From assembly GCF_004337985.1 (NCBI RefSeq), contig NC_043744.1, positions 4,809,417-4,873,416 on the forward strand: a DNA stretch of 64,000 bases, given 5' to 3'. The DNA is from Pyricularia pennisetigena. Its lineage: Eukaryota > Ascomycota > Sordariomycetes > Magnaporthales > Pyriculariaceae. Within the stretch, counting starts at the first letter, position 1, and every line of letters begins with the position of its first letter. Position numbers and translations under genes: made by a program. Positions 33,994 through 43,810 of the stretch are shown here, in pieces. The notes beneath the pieces were generated by a model, which ran no database searches, had not been told where the DNA came from, and saw only the letters and a list, made by a program, of their open reading frames with translations.

Positions 33994-36900
33994 TCAAAGC
34001 GGCATTAGCCCGATCCCGGTCCCAGAAGCAGTCGTCCTTGCCCTCGAGGCAAAACCACCATTTCCACTCCCAGACCGACTCGAACCAACTCTTGTGGCGA
34101 CATTTCCTTTCTTTCCGCCACCGCCGCTGCCAGCCGTAGCTCTGCGCTTGCTCACGCCGCCGCCGCCTCCTCCACCTCCCGACGTGCGACGGCTTCCATA
34201 CGATGTCTTCCTCCCACCATTTCCCCTCCAGTTGGACCTCCCTCCCCTCCCAGCCCCAGACCTGGTTTTGGAGGACGAGGACTCGTTGTATGTGACTGGC
34301 ACGGCGTTGTATTTTTCTCTCCACTCGCGGCCCTGACGCTCGGCCTCTGTCTCGCGACTAGGGTTGAAGTACTTTGATGATGTCTCGGTCGATTCCTCTT
34401 CATCCTCATTTTCGCCCGAAGATTCCTCATCGCTAGTGAAAAAGTTCTCTTCGGCCGTCGCCTTGCCCTTCTGGACTCGTCGGGGCTGTACGTCCAGATT
34501 ATCGTCATCGCTCACAAGGTCTACAACGTCCATATCGCCGCCGCCGCCGCCGCCCATGGAGTTGCGATAGAACTCGTAGTACTTTTTAAGAGTGGGTAAA
34601 AGCTCGTTACCATAGCGCGCGACGTTCTCTTTGTTGATGCCAGAGACCCGCCGCATCTTTTCGAGCGAAGTTGTCCAATCCATAGCCATGGAACGTAGGT
34701 GCTGTTCCGTGAATAGTAACTTGCGTAGGCCATTGTTATTGCGCACGCGCTCCTCGATGCGCTTGGCGTCTTCGACGAATTGCATCAGAAGGTCCTGATG
34801 TACATCGTTCAGCTGCGATATGGCCCCTTCTCCGCCACCGTTACTACGGATCGGTCCGCTGAGTTCTTCAAGGGTTCGCTGGCGGGATCTCGGAACAGTG
34901 CGCATGCTCTTCTCAAAGTAGTCTTCGTCGTCGTCGTCATCATCAGAAACTACAAAGTTGTCTCTTGCGTAGCCATTCCGGTGCCTTGGTGCCGCACCAG
35001 CCGCGTCGTCGTCCGACTCTTCATCATCTTGATTCAGCACCAGCGACCTGCCCTTGGACTTTCTACTGGTGTTCATCACAGGAGAAGAGACATTGGTCGA
35101 TGGGGGCAGGTTTGATGCCCCGAGACTGGCAGTCTTTTTGGCTCGCTTCGGGGGTTTTGCGTTATCCATAACACCATTACGGTTTGTGCGAGTTACCAGC
35201 TCAAGCCTCTGGTGCCCGTCTATGAAGGCGTTGGCCCTGGGTCCAGCCTGAGTTTCGTTTTCATTAGCAAATCTATTCCCAGCCAAGTAAGCCGATATCA
35301 TACGCTGCCGATTGAGTTCAGAACCACCGAAACTTACACCATAGTACGTGATAGGAACGCCTATGCTTCTCACGGTCTTGTGGTGCTCCTCCAGTGCGTC
35401 TTCCGCCTGTAGACGATACAGAATACTGAGAATAACATGCTGCTGCAGTGACTTGGCAACGCCATAGTGTTCAGGCTTTGGATCGTCCTTCTTGATTCCC
35501 TTGCCCTGGAGTATGTCGGCGCACTGCTTGGCGGTCAGCCGTTTTCGCCCAATAACCTTGAGCGCCGCCACGGCCACGTCCGTGTAGTCCACAATGGAAA
35601 ACTCGCCGCCATCACGGCAGTTGTCGCAGCTGGCGTCGCACTCCTTCTTGTCAAACCGCTCGCCAAAGTATCGCAGGATCTCGACGCGGCGACAGTCTCG
35701 CTTGTTCTCGCAGTACTCGATGACACGGTTCAGCATCTCTCCTTGGCGCTCCTTTTGCTGCTCGCTGCCTTCGCCCTCTTTAATCATTTTGCGTAGCGTG
35801 GCTATGTCTCCATAGCCAAAATACAGGTAACAGTCCGACTTTTCACCGTCACGACCAGCACGCCCCGTCTCTTGGTAGTACCCCTCGAGACTTTTTGGCA
35901 GCGACTGATGGATCACAAATCGCACATCCGGCTTGTCTATACCCATGCCGAATGCAATGGTAGCCACGACAACCTTGATCGTTCCCCTCTGCCATTTCCT
36001 CTGGATATCCGTCTTCTTATCCGTCTCCATGCCGGCGTGGTAAGCTTCCGCCGAGATGCCGTATGTTTGAACAAGTTTCTTGGCTATATTCTCTGAGCTC
36101 TTGCGAGAAAGTGTGTAGATTATGCCGGTCTGGTCGGCGTGCCTTTCCAGAATTAGCTCCGCAATCGACTGCAGGAGATTCTTCCCTTTGGGGCGCACAT
36201 CGTAGTAGAGGTTTGGCCTGTTGAAGCTCTGCGAAAATACCTCGCAGCCGTCGATTCCGAGATTGCTCTTGACGTCAACAATCACGTTCTTAGTCGCCGT
36301 CGCCGTCAGAGCCATCACAGGAACGTCGGGGAACATTCGGCGGAACTCGCCGAGGGCCTTGTAGTCTGGCCTGAAGTCGTGGCCCCATTGGCTGACACAA
36401 TGCGCCTCGTCAATGACGAACCGAGCCAGCTTCTTGTTGTGGTAAGTACGCTGGAGCGCATTGGTAAACGTTACACTCTTGCTAATCATCTCAGGAGTGA
36501 CGTAAAGAAGCTTAAGAAAGTTTTCCGGGTTCTTGTTGTTCAGTGCGTCTAGAATCATGTTCTTGTGCGTTTTGTCAATGTCTCCACTGAACTGAGCTGC
36601 CTGAATATTGATGTCCCGGAGATGGTCGACCTGGTCCTGCATCAAGCTGAGCAGCGGAGAGACAACGATAGTGATACCCCGCGTAGCTCCATTGTTGACG
36701 ACGGCAGGGAGTTGATAGCAGAGGGACTTGCCTCCACCAGTGGGCATCAGCACAAAGGCGTCTTTGCCACTCAGTGTGGCATTGATTGCCTCAAGTTGGT
36801 TGTGCCGGAATCCGGACATCCTGAAGTGATCTTTAAGCGCCTTTCGAACGTCGTTGGACCAAGGATGGTTCATCAGCTCACGCGGGATCGAGCTTTTCGG

Positions 36901-39432
36901 GATGGCCTTCTTGTCCTTCTTTGGAGGTTCTTTTCTAACTCTCGGCACAATGGCTGTATTTCCTGACGTTTCAGCCAGTGCCGCTCTACTCGCTTGCGTT
37001 GAGGCAGCCCTGCTTGAAGACTCCCTCTCGATATGATCCGCTAGCATCACCAAGCTGTCTTCATCACAGTCAAAGTAATCAACCTCTTCTTGCACGCTTC
37101 TAGTGGCCGGTTGATGTGCAGCAGGTGCCGGAGGCTGAGGTCGCGCGGGAGCATGTGCCTGTCGCCATTCCATCGCATCATCCTCCTCCTCGTCGTCCTC
37201 TAGTAAATCCTGTATGCACTGATCTTGCGATGCATTTCTTGTGATCGTGGATGGCACCGGGCGGCTGAGCTCGGTGTTTCGTGTCCTGGTTGTGCGAGGG
37301 AAAGGGGGAGGTTGGTGCACGAGGAACCTCTCCTCAAACTCATCGCTCCGACTGATTACTGATTGTTGTTGCTGTTGCCTTAAAGACGATTGTGTCTGAA
37401 GGATGATATGCGGGTTGTTAGCCGAGGGTTGGATTTGGCTGGACGGGCGAGACAGCTGAGACAGAGGAGCCTGCGGAGCATGCTGCGTAGCCTTCACAAT
37501 CTGATTTGGTGGGTATGGCTCGGGCTGTGGCTCCTGAGCATTATCGACATCGACCTCTTCATACAAGGCAATATCATTCATGCCTGCTGCAACCAACAGC
37601 CGACGTATGCTTTCCTCTTTCTCATGGAGTTTTTCTATCATCCCGCTGATGCGTAACTCGTCATCAGTCGTATCCAAGTTGTTTTCGAAGGCCTCGACCA
37701 GCTCATTTTCGAGTGACTGCTTCTGGTCGGCAATAATTTTGTGCGCTTCACGCTCGGAATAGAGGTCACTGAGGATTTTTCCTTTCTCCGAGAGTTGATT
37801 ACGAGCCTCTTTGACCTGCTGCCTGCGCTCTTGGGGCCAGTTCTCGACAAAAGATCGTCTGTAGTCCTCAGACAGCTTCTTCAACTCGGCCTGTATACCT
37901 TTCCGTCTCTTTTCAATGACGCCCGGATTTCTGAGGAAGAGGTCCATAGCCATTATGCTACCATCAGAATCCGAGCTGTGAGCGGCGAGCTCCTCGGAGA
38001 CTCTTGATTCCGCATTGGCTTGAAGGTGCTGAGCGTCATCTATTCTTGGCCTCTTGGATGGAGTAGGATCGACCTTGGGTGAAGGAAGCCTACTTCTCGA
38101 TTGTGAGGAAGCTTGGCGCTGTGTACTTGAGCCTTCTTTCCCGCCAGAGTCTGGCCCGCTGAAGCAGGTCATGTATGACACATGCTCTGTGGGAGGCGTC
38201 ACGAAGTTATCTTCCATAAAATCATCCTCGGAATCCTGGATAACTAGACTATCCTTGGACTGCCTCCTCCGTTTGCCCCTCGGGTTGTCCTCGCTAGAAT
38301 TAGGCGAATCATGTTTTGAAGAGACGGCCAGGGATGATGTCTGTGACTTGTTGCTACTCGGTGTTGTTTTGATAGTGGTCAAAGAGACACCCTGTTGGGG
38401 TTGTGTTAATAGCGTGTTAGGAGCTGGGTTATCAGGAAGTTCATCCAGGCCATCAGCATTCCTTCGAAGGAGTGTCTCAGTGCTCTGAAGTGGTTCGGTG
38501 ACTCTGCTCTCATGGACTATAGAGGTACCGTGGGCTGCGGCCGGGCGGGCCCTGCTTGGGGTCTTTTGAGAGCTTGGTAATGACTTGCTAGGTCTTCTGG
38601 TCATTGGCGATGTAGCCTTGGCAAGGGTTCCAATGTCAGGGAACTCGTCCTCGTCGTCATCATCCATAAACATAGCCTTCTTCTTCGGAGCTGGCGTGAC
38701 CTTGCTCATCTCGGAGCTTTTTCTCTTCTTGGCGCTTCGCTTAGTTGACATATGGCTTTCCCCCGAGAATCCATCATCACTCTGCCAAAGACCATCGACC
38801 AACAGAGCTGAGTTGATATCAAAGTCGTCCGAGGTGAGGTCTATTGGCGCTCCGGCTTGGTCTAGACAATCGAAGTTGACATCAGAAGAAAAGTCGGGGC
38901 TCCGAGCACGATGGGCGACTCGAGGAGTAACTGGAGATTCCTCCTTGAGAGCCCGCGAGTTGTCCTTGTCAACCAGTCGAGAAAAGGCGCGTTGAAGAGG
39001 AGGCAGTACGCTTGTCGTCGAGGCCGGTGTCGGCAGAGGCTGCTGCTCTTGCTCCTTTATGAGCAGCGACGGCTTCTTTGACTTGGATGCTGATGTCAAT
39101 CTCGCCATGCTGTCGATGTTGTCGTCGGCCTCGTCGACCCCGTTGCTTGGGATCCCGAGTCGTGGTCGAATCGATCGGGCGGCGGCATCTGTAGCGGGAG
39201 TCGGAAGGCGTGGTGCTGTTGTTGGCAACGATGGCTGTGCCGTGCTTGGGGTTGGGAGCACAGGCTGCTGCTGCTGCTCGAGAGCCCTAGGTAAAGGATG
39301 ATTGTCTTGGCTGAGTGTATACTGGCTATCGAAGCTCGATGAGGCACTAGGTAGCTCAGGGCCGAGGGGCCGGGTACGGCAGGCGTCTTGTAGTAACCAG
39401 GAAAGCTGTTGGCGGAGGTTGTTACGCGTCAT
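33994..39432 (-). CDS. RecQ-family DNA helicase (Sgs1/BLM/QDE-3 type)
   Basis: Single exon, 1812 residues from the ATG at 39432. RecQ helicases of this class resolve recombination intermediates and, in Neurospora, QDE-3 is also needed for quelling. An acidic, Ser-rich N-terminal half of about 850 residues precedes the helicase: Walker A PTGGGKSLCYQLP (K902), DEAH box (1008-1011) with CVSQWGHDFRPDY, helicase C with YHAGM, TIAFGMGIDKPDVRFVIH and the QETGRAGRDG motif VI, the RQC zinc-binding cysteines near residue 1265 (ASCDNC), then an HRDC domain (about 1545-1625). The last 120 residues are Gly/Arg/Ser-rich, RGG-like. The start MTRNNLRQQLSWLL is the first ATG in frame; the frame stays open for another 33 codons upstream without an ATG. 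QDE-3 is the likely ortholog, but the assignment to it rather than another RecQ is by size and domain order. Confidence 0.93.
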   Translation of the reverse strand: MTRNNLRQQLSWLLQDACRTRPLGPELPSASSSFDSQYTLSQDNHPLPRALEQQQQPVLPTPSTAQPSLPTTAPRLPTPATDAAARSIRPRLGIPSNGVDEADDNIDSMARLTSASKSKKPSLLIKEQEQQPLPTPASTTSVLPPLQRAFSRLVDKDNSRALKEESPVTPRVAHRARSPDFSSDVNFDCLDQAGAPIDLTSDDFDINSALLVDGLWQSDDGFSGESHMSTKRSAKKRKSSEMSKVTPAPKKKAMFMDDDDEDEFPDIGTLAKATSPMTRRPSKSLPSSQKTPSRARPAAAHGTSIVHESRVTEPLQSTETLLRRNADGLDELPDNPAPNTLLTQPQQGVSLTTIKTTPSSNKSQTSSLAVSSKHDSPNSSEDNPRGKRRRQSKDSLVIQDSEDDFMEDNFVTPPTEHVSYMTCFSGPDSGGKEGSSTQRQASSQSRSRLPSPKVDPTPSKRPRIDDAQHLQANAESRVSEELAAHSSDSDGSIMAMDLFLRNPGVIEKRRKGIQAELKKLSEDYRRSFVENWPQERRQQVKEARNQLSEKGKILSDLYSEREAHKIIADQKQSLENELVEAFENNLDTTDDELRISGMIEKLHEKEESIRRLLVAAGMNDIALYEEVDVDNAQEPQPEPYPPNQIVKATQHAPQAPLSQLSRPSSQIQPSANNPHIILQTQSSLRQQQQQSVISRSDEFEERFLVHQPPPFPRTTRTRNTELSRPVPSTITRNASQDQCIQDLLEDDEEEDDAMEWRQAHAPARPQPPAPAAHQPATRSVQEEVDYFDCDEDSLVMLADHIERESSSRAASTQASRAALAETSGNTAIVPRVRKEPPKKDKKAIPKSSIPRELMNHPWSNDVRKALKDHFRMSGFRHNQLEAINATLSGKDAFVLMPTGGGKSLCYQLPAVVNNGATRGITIVVSPLLSLMQDQVDHLRDINIQAAQFSGDIDKTHKNMILDALNNKNPENFLKLLYVTPEMISKSVTFTNALQRTYHNKKLARFVIDEAHCVSQWGHDFRPDYKALGEFRRMFPDVPVMALTATATKNVIVDVKSNLGIDGCEVFSQSFNRPNLYYDVRPKGKNLLQSIAELILERHADQTGIIYTLSRKSSENIAKKLVQTYGISAEAYHAGMETDKKTDIQRKWQRGTIKVVVATIAFGMGIDKPDVRFVIHQSLPKSLEGYYQETGRAGRDGEKSDCYLYFGYGDIATLRKMIKEGEGSEQQKERQGEMLNRVIEYCENKRDCRRVEILRYFGERFDKKECDASCDNCRDGGEFSIVDYTDVAVAALKVIGRKRLTAKQCADILQGKGIKKDDPKPEHYGVAKSLQQHVILSILYRLQAEDALEEHHKTVRSIGVPITYYGVSFGGSELNRQRMISAYLAGNRFANENETQAGPRANAFIDGHQRLELVTRTNRNGVMDNAKPPKRAKKTASLGASNLPPSTNVSSPVMNTSRKSKGRSLVLNQDDEESDDDAAGAAPRHRNGYARDNFVVSDDDDDDEDYFEKSMRTVPRSRQRTLEELSGPIRSNGGGEGAISQLNDVHQDLLMQFVEDAKRIEERVRNNNGLRKLLFTEQHLRSMAMDWTTSLEKMRRVSGINKENVARYGNELLPTLKKYYEFYRNSMGGGGGGDMDVVDLVSDDDNLDVQPRRVQKGKATAEENFFTSDEESSGENEDEEESTETSSKYFNPSRETEAERQGREWREKYNAVPVTYNESSSSKTRSGAGRGGRSNWRGNGGRKTSYGSRRTSGGGGGGGGVSKRRATAGSGGGGKKGNVATRVGSSRSGSGNGGFASRARTTASGTGIGLMPL

Positions 39433-39944
39433 GAAGCCGTAGGGGAACAGCCGTTCCAAGCCGACGCCACGGACATTGAGGCTATGTAGGTCTAGAACTA
39501 GACTTTCCAGGGCCTGGGCGGCTTCGAGAGATTATCGTATCTCTTGCTAACTTTCCTTTGGCATCGACAAGTTTAGATTGAAGGGGACAAGGTGGTGGTT
39601 GGTGGGTCCTTGGTGTGCAGGTAGCAGTTCCAGGAGTAGATGATGGTTGCCGCCGCCCACTAAACTTATCGCGTCGGGACCGTGTCAAGGCGCGTGGTCA
39701 TGTGCCCCACCTCAAAGTGCCTCTCTTGAGGCCCCGCACCACTTATTTCAGCACAGCGCGTTCGAAACGCAGCTAATTCCCTGCTAACATCACGTGAATC
39801 CAAGCATCAGCTAGCATCGATCCGTCCAACCTTCCAGGAGGTGCAACATTGTCAAACAGCGAACTAGCCTACCGTAGGAAACTCGTTCAAGCCATAAAAA
39901 AAAAAAAAAAATTCCCAGGAAAATTCTATCCCATCAATACCGAG
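39433..39944. promoter_or_regulatory. Shared divergent promoter region of RecQ and LSM6 genes
   Basis: 512 bp between divergent ATGs. It contains a CACGTG at 39791-39796 and, near LSM6, a poly-A tract (39898-39910) in the probable leader. The side near the RecQ start is open in the RecQ frame (39433-39531). Confidence 0.6.
39791..39796. promoter_or_regulatory. CACGTG E-box core in the RecQ/LSM6 divergent promoter
   Basis: A bHLH core site about 150 bp before the LSM6 start and 360 bp before the RecQ start. The placement in a short bidirectional promoter is suggestive, but a six-base match may be chance. Confidence 0.3.
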
Positions 39945-40395
39945 ATGGAGAACGGCACGATGACCCAGGGCGAGGGCAAAGACCCGACAAGCTTCCTTGG
40001 TGAGATTATTGGGCACATGGTCACAGTGAAGCTGAACTCGGGAGTCATCTACAAGGGTGGGTTGAACCTCTTGCCTCTCTCGTCTCTGTCGCCTCGATAT
40101 CGGGTGCACTGCCTTGCGAAAACAAGAGAAAGAAGAAGAAAGAAAGAAGAAAAAAAGTTGACATCTCAATATGACCATCTTGACGAAAAATAGGAGAGCT
40201 TCAATCAGTTGACGGCTATATGAACATCGCACTGGAGAAGGCCGAGGAGTGGGTTGCTGGCCAGAAGAAGCGCTCATACGGCGATGCTTTTGTCCGTGGA
40301 AACAATGGTGGGGGTTTCTTTCTTTTTGTTATGTGACCTCTTTGCGTATCTACTAACTCAGAACCCCAGTCATGTATATTGCCGCCTCATCATAA
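39945..40395 (+). CDS. LSM6: U6 snRNA-associated Sm-like protein Lsm6
   Basis: Three exons: 39945-40056, 40194-40307, 40370-40395; 83 residues, the usual length for Lsm6. Lsm6 is a ring subunit of Lsm2-8 (U6 snRNA, splicing) and Lsm1-7 (mRNA decay). The Sm1 motif is seen in FLGEIIGHMVTVKLNSGVIYKGELQSVDGYMNIAL and Sm2 in DAFVRGNNVMYIAA. Both introns split codons in phase 1; intron 2 has a perfect TACTAAC branch site at 40351-40357. The last exon encodes only eight residues. The start MENGTMTQGEG was chosen over upstream frame sequence that reads through poly-A. It converges with the methyltransferase gene, 239 bp apart. Confidence 0.93.
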
Positions 40396-40634
40396 GAAAT
40401 ATCAACAGAGTCAGACTTAATTAAGTTTCAGCAATTCGAACTTTTCGGTTTTCTTCGCAACGGTTGCTTGCTATCATGCGACGGAGTAGCTTTCTCAAGT
40501 GGTAGAAAGGGTGGGCAGCTCTCGCCGGCAAAGGCTGCCAGTTGACTTGTAACATCTGAGTTGATACAATCATATATCCTATGCGCTTACAAGTCTAGCA
40601 GAAGATAACTTGCAGGCAGATGGGCAGCGACCAA

Positions 40635-41694
40635 CTAATAATACCCACCAATCTTATCCGTCCATGCGAAGTACGTTTGTCCACTGATCTTGACCTCCCC
40701 TTTCTCGTTTCTCTCCACGTCGTCCCCCTTCAGCGCCTCGTCGAACCTTGCCCGCAGCGCCTGCGCCTCGTCACCGCTCTTCTTCATAATTATGGCCATC
40801 TGGCTCAGCGTGCACATGCGCCTCCAGAGCTCGTCCTCGCTGAGCCATATGGAGAAGGGCACCCGCTCCTCTCCGAGCGGCAGGCTGAACCGGGGTGCCT
40901 TTCCGGATGATCCACCGCACAGCGCCTGCAGCGGGCTGCTCGCCAGCTGGCTCGTGAATACATCCTGCCACCTGGAATGCCGGAAGCGCGGGTGGCCATC
41001 GTCGGGCAGGGAGTGGACCATATCGTTGAGCTCCTGCTCCCACTTGGTGCTGGCCTGCCAGTCCTTTGGCTTGTTGTCTGCACCCCGTCTCCCAACTCTT
41101 GATTAGGAAAGGAATCGTATACGATGAAACCCCATGGTGTGATTTGCACAATAGAATTATCGAGAAAAAAAAAGACGCTGCAGAAAGGAGAAGACAACAA
41201 GAAACAAGAAAAGCCAACTCACAGTCCTCGACATTCCAAATCATCCCAAGCACAGCCATAGGCTTCAACACCCTCGCAATTTCCTCGAGCGCGCCATCAT
41301 CCGCGAACCAATGAAACGCCTGCGCGACGACAGCGGCATCCCCCCATCCATCCTCCACCGGTATCCCACCCGCGTGCCCGTCCACCAGCTTGACGCGGCC
41401 GCCGCTCCCGCCGCCGAGCTCCTTGTCCGCCAGCTGCGCGCGCATCCCGGCGAGCGGCTCCACGGCCACCACGTCGTACTTTTCAGCCCTTTCCACCAGC
41501 CTCTCAGTGAACTTGCCCGTCCCGGCCCCGACCTCGACGATCCGCGCCCGCCCTCTACCCTTGACCTTGATCTTGTCCAGGAACAAGTCCACCACCACCC
41601 GCGGATACGTCGCTCGGTACGCGTCGTAGGCGCCTCCGTCGCTAAACCCTTCCTTCGCCGCCTCGGGTATCCTGAATGGAGCCGGGCATTCCAT
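40635..41694 (-). CDS. Class I SAM-dependent methyltransferase
   Basis: Two exons, 41694-41223 and 41077-40635, joined across a 145-nt intron (GTGAGT donor, TGCAG acceptor) in phase 1; 304 residues. The Rossmann SAM site is clear: motif I VEVGAGTGKFT (residues 53-63), an acidic residue in VAVEPLAGM, and AQAFHWF in the methyltransf_11 position. The C-terminal part (KPKDWQAS onward) is typical of fungal proteins of this family annotated only as SAM methyltransferases. Yeast relatives include Crg1- and Tmt1-like small-molecule methyltransferases, but the substrate is not readable here. The start is the first ATG (MECPAPFRIPEAAKEGFSDGG). Confidence 0.9.
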
Positions 41695-42911
41695 GGTTTC
41701 TGTATTGGTAGGTTCAAAGTTTTTCTTTTTTTTTTTTTATCTTTTTTTTTATGCCAGACAATCCTATTGGCTGTTGCGGCTGCACTCACCCTAATGTGTC
41801 TTAGGTAAGGTATCTATGATGTATGTACCACTGCAAATATTTAGATGAGGCGGGTACCGGTATTTTGCTTCTGTGATTTAGTGTTTGTTGCAAGTGCATG
41901 CACATTGAACTTTGCTTCTCATACTCTTTCATGGGGGTGATACACTAACCATCAGATGTTCGTTCTGCCCCATGCTTTCGTCCCTGAAGAGACAAGCTGT
42001 GATTACGTGGCACCACATACGATCGACAAGCCCACAAAACAGAATCCATCTACGTCATGGTATATATCACATATACGCAATACCTCATCGGTAAACTAGT
42101 CCAGACCTAGGAGACTGTCGCGTGTCCGTTATTCCCGGGCGCTCAAGCGCTTTCGGGATCTTGAAGACGACCCAACCTGGCTAGTGTCATCTTGTAATTA
42201 CGACGGCATCGACATAATTCCATAATACAAGCTTTTTCATCTCGGCAGCTCCGGGCCGCAGTTACATGCACTGATCGCAACGCACCTTAATTATTTCGTG
42301 AACATGGAAATGGTATATGATAAAATCGGAATTATAACAGACGAAAGAGATATATATCCCTGCAGTTCCCGCGTCAAATTTCCAGTTCAGCGTTGCGAGA
42401 GTCGAGCCTTCATTCAAATCGTTATTTTTCGTAACATTGTACCAAAATCTTTCATTCGCTGTGGTGCGATGATAGGGGGCTTTACATAGGTATAACGGAA
42501 AAACGAAAAAAAAAAAAAAATAATATAGAGAACAAAAGAAAAGTGCATCCACGTTCGGATGGAAGAGCTTCAAAAACCAGTGGAGATAAAACAACAAGCA
42601 GATGATCGTGAGTGGCGAGAATATAGATGGCAGATGTCAAAAGAGGTTCCAGGGTAGGGTTGGACAAGAACCATTGGCTTAGACCGTGTGGCGTGACAAC
42701 TGTGACAGGTTTTGTCGACAGCCATGTCATCTTGAGTGTCAGATTTAAGTGCATCGATGCATATAGAACAGGGAAGGGCTTGCAGTGTGACGCGTGCCGC
42801 GGACCCCGGAAATCTTGGTAGCCGGAGAAACGAGAACAGCCTGCATTCCCGGCGGATCGCAATGGCATAACTTCTTCAGCGAGTTGGCCGTGAGAAGGTT
42901 GGTCTAGCTTC
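41695..42911. other. Intergenic region upstream of the methyltransferase
   Basis: 1.2 kb with no supported gene. It contains the methyltransferase leader, with T tracts near 41728-41739 and 41743-41750, and poly-A at 42506-42521. Its right side is probably the 3' UTR of the DUF3824-type transcript if the extra exon at 42912-43012 is real. Confidence 0.5.
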
Positions 42912-43012
42912 TCAGTAACGGTCGCGGTCACGGTCCCGGCGGTCGTAGTCTCGATCGTAGTCTCGATCATAGTCCCTGTCACGGTCGTAGCCGTGATCAC
43001 GTCTGTTTCGGT
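42912..43012 (-). CDS. Possible alternative 3' exon of the DUF3824-type gene (DR-rich tail)
   Basis: On the minus strand, an AATAG acceptor is followed by an open frame with repeated Y-D-R-D units, ending in a TGA at 42914-42912. Composition matches the DYDRY/DYDRR segments in the N-terminal part of the adjacent DUF3824-type protein. Joined to the preceding exon at a GTTGAG donor (43815) it stays in phase and would replace the last R-stop with about 33 residues. The implied 803-nt intron is long for this contig and the donor is weak, so this is tentative. It could instead be the end of a small separate gene. Confidence 0.4.
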
Positions 43013-43770
43013 CTATTGGGGCCACAAAAATGACATCAGCGGGGTCCATTCATTAATTCATACTATTTTCCAAGTGTTTGGGACGCAATTTAAGGCTGAG
43101 CGGGGAGGGAAAATGGCCATGAACAACATATGTCCGTTGGCACGAGTCGGAGAAAGTTTTTGGATGTGGCAGCAAAGACGGCTCAACGCAAGTGAACAGC
43201 GAATGGCGGTGTGACCGCCCCCTGCCTTCTTGAAGCAGCTGCAGTAAGGAGGCAATGTTACAGTGTAACCCCATGTCGTTTCCCTCTGCATGCCTCACTT
43301 CTAGGCTCTCAAGAAGACCCTCGGGCACTCCTTATCACTGCCCGCACAAGTCCTTGAACTCGGGATTGCTACTCCGTAGATCATCAAGACTAGAAGCATG
43401 GAATTTAAGAGTCTTCTCTCTGCGGTGTAGAGCAAGACAGACCAAGCAGACACCTTGGTCCGGACGTAAACTGTGCTTAGGCTTCATAGGTAGATTTTGA
43501 TGCTAGCCTGGAGGGTATCTTATGCCGATAACGCCAATGCATTTGCTGTTGCTGATCTGATCGATATTGATGGAAGAAGGCGGGAAATGCCCTGAACCGC
43601 AAGCGAGTAGTGTTGTGAAGTGGTAGTAGAAGTAGTAGGAGTGGGTGTAGTGTCTACGCATCATGAGACGCGCTGCAACGCCACCGCCGAATATGCCGCA
43701 GGTAGCACACGGAGCGGCGAGGGCTGACATGAGCTGGACTGATTGGTCTGAGGGTTGCACTCCATGAAGT

Positions 43771-43793
43771 CCCACACTATTGCATAGTGTGGG
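43771..43793. other. Perfect 10-bp inverted repeat with 3-base loop
   Basis: CCCACACTAT, loop TGC, ATAGTGTGGG. It lies 17 bases downstream of the DUF3824-type stop codon on its transcript. All ten pairs match. It could form an RNA hairpin in the 3' UTR (or inside the putative long intron). Confidence 0.75.
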
Positions 43794-43810
43794 TGTCTGG
43801 GCTCAATTCC

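Noticed and set aside
43503..43775. 90-codon minus-strand frame within the putative DUF3824-type intron
   Set aside because: No known protein pattern; more likely intron or UTR.
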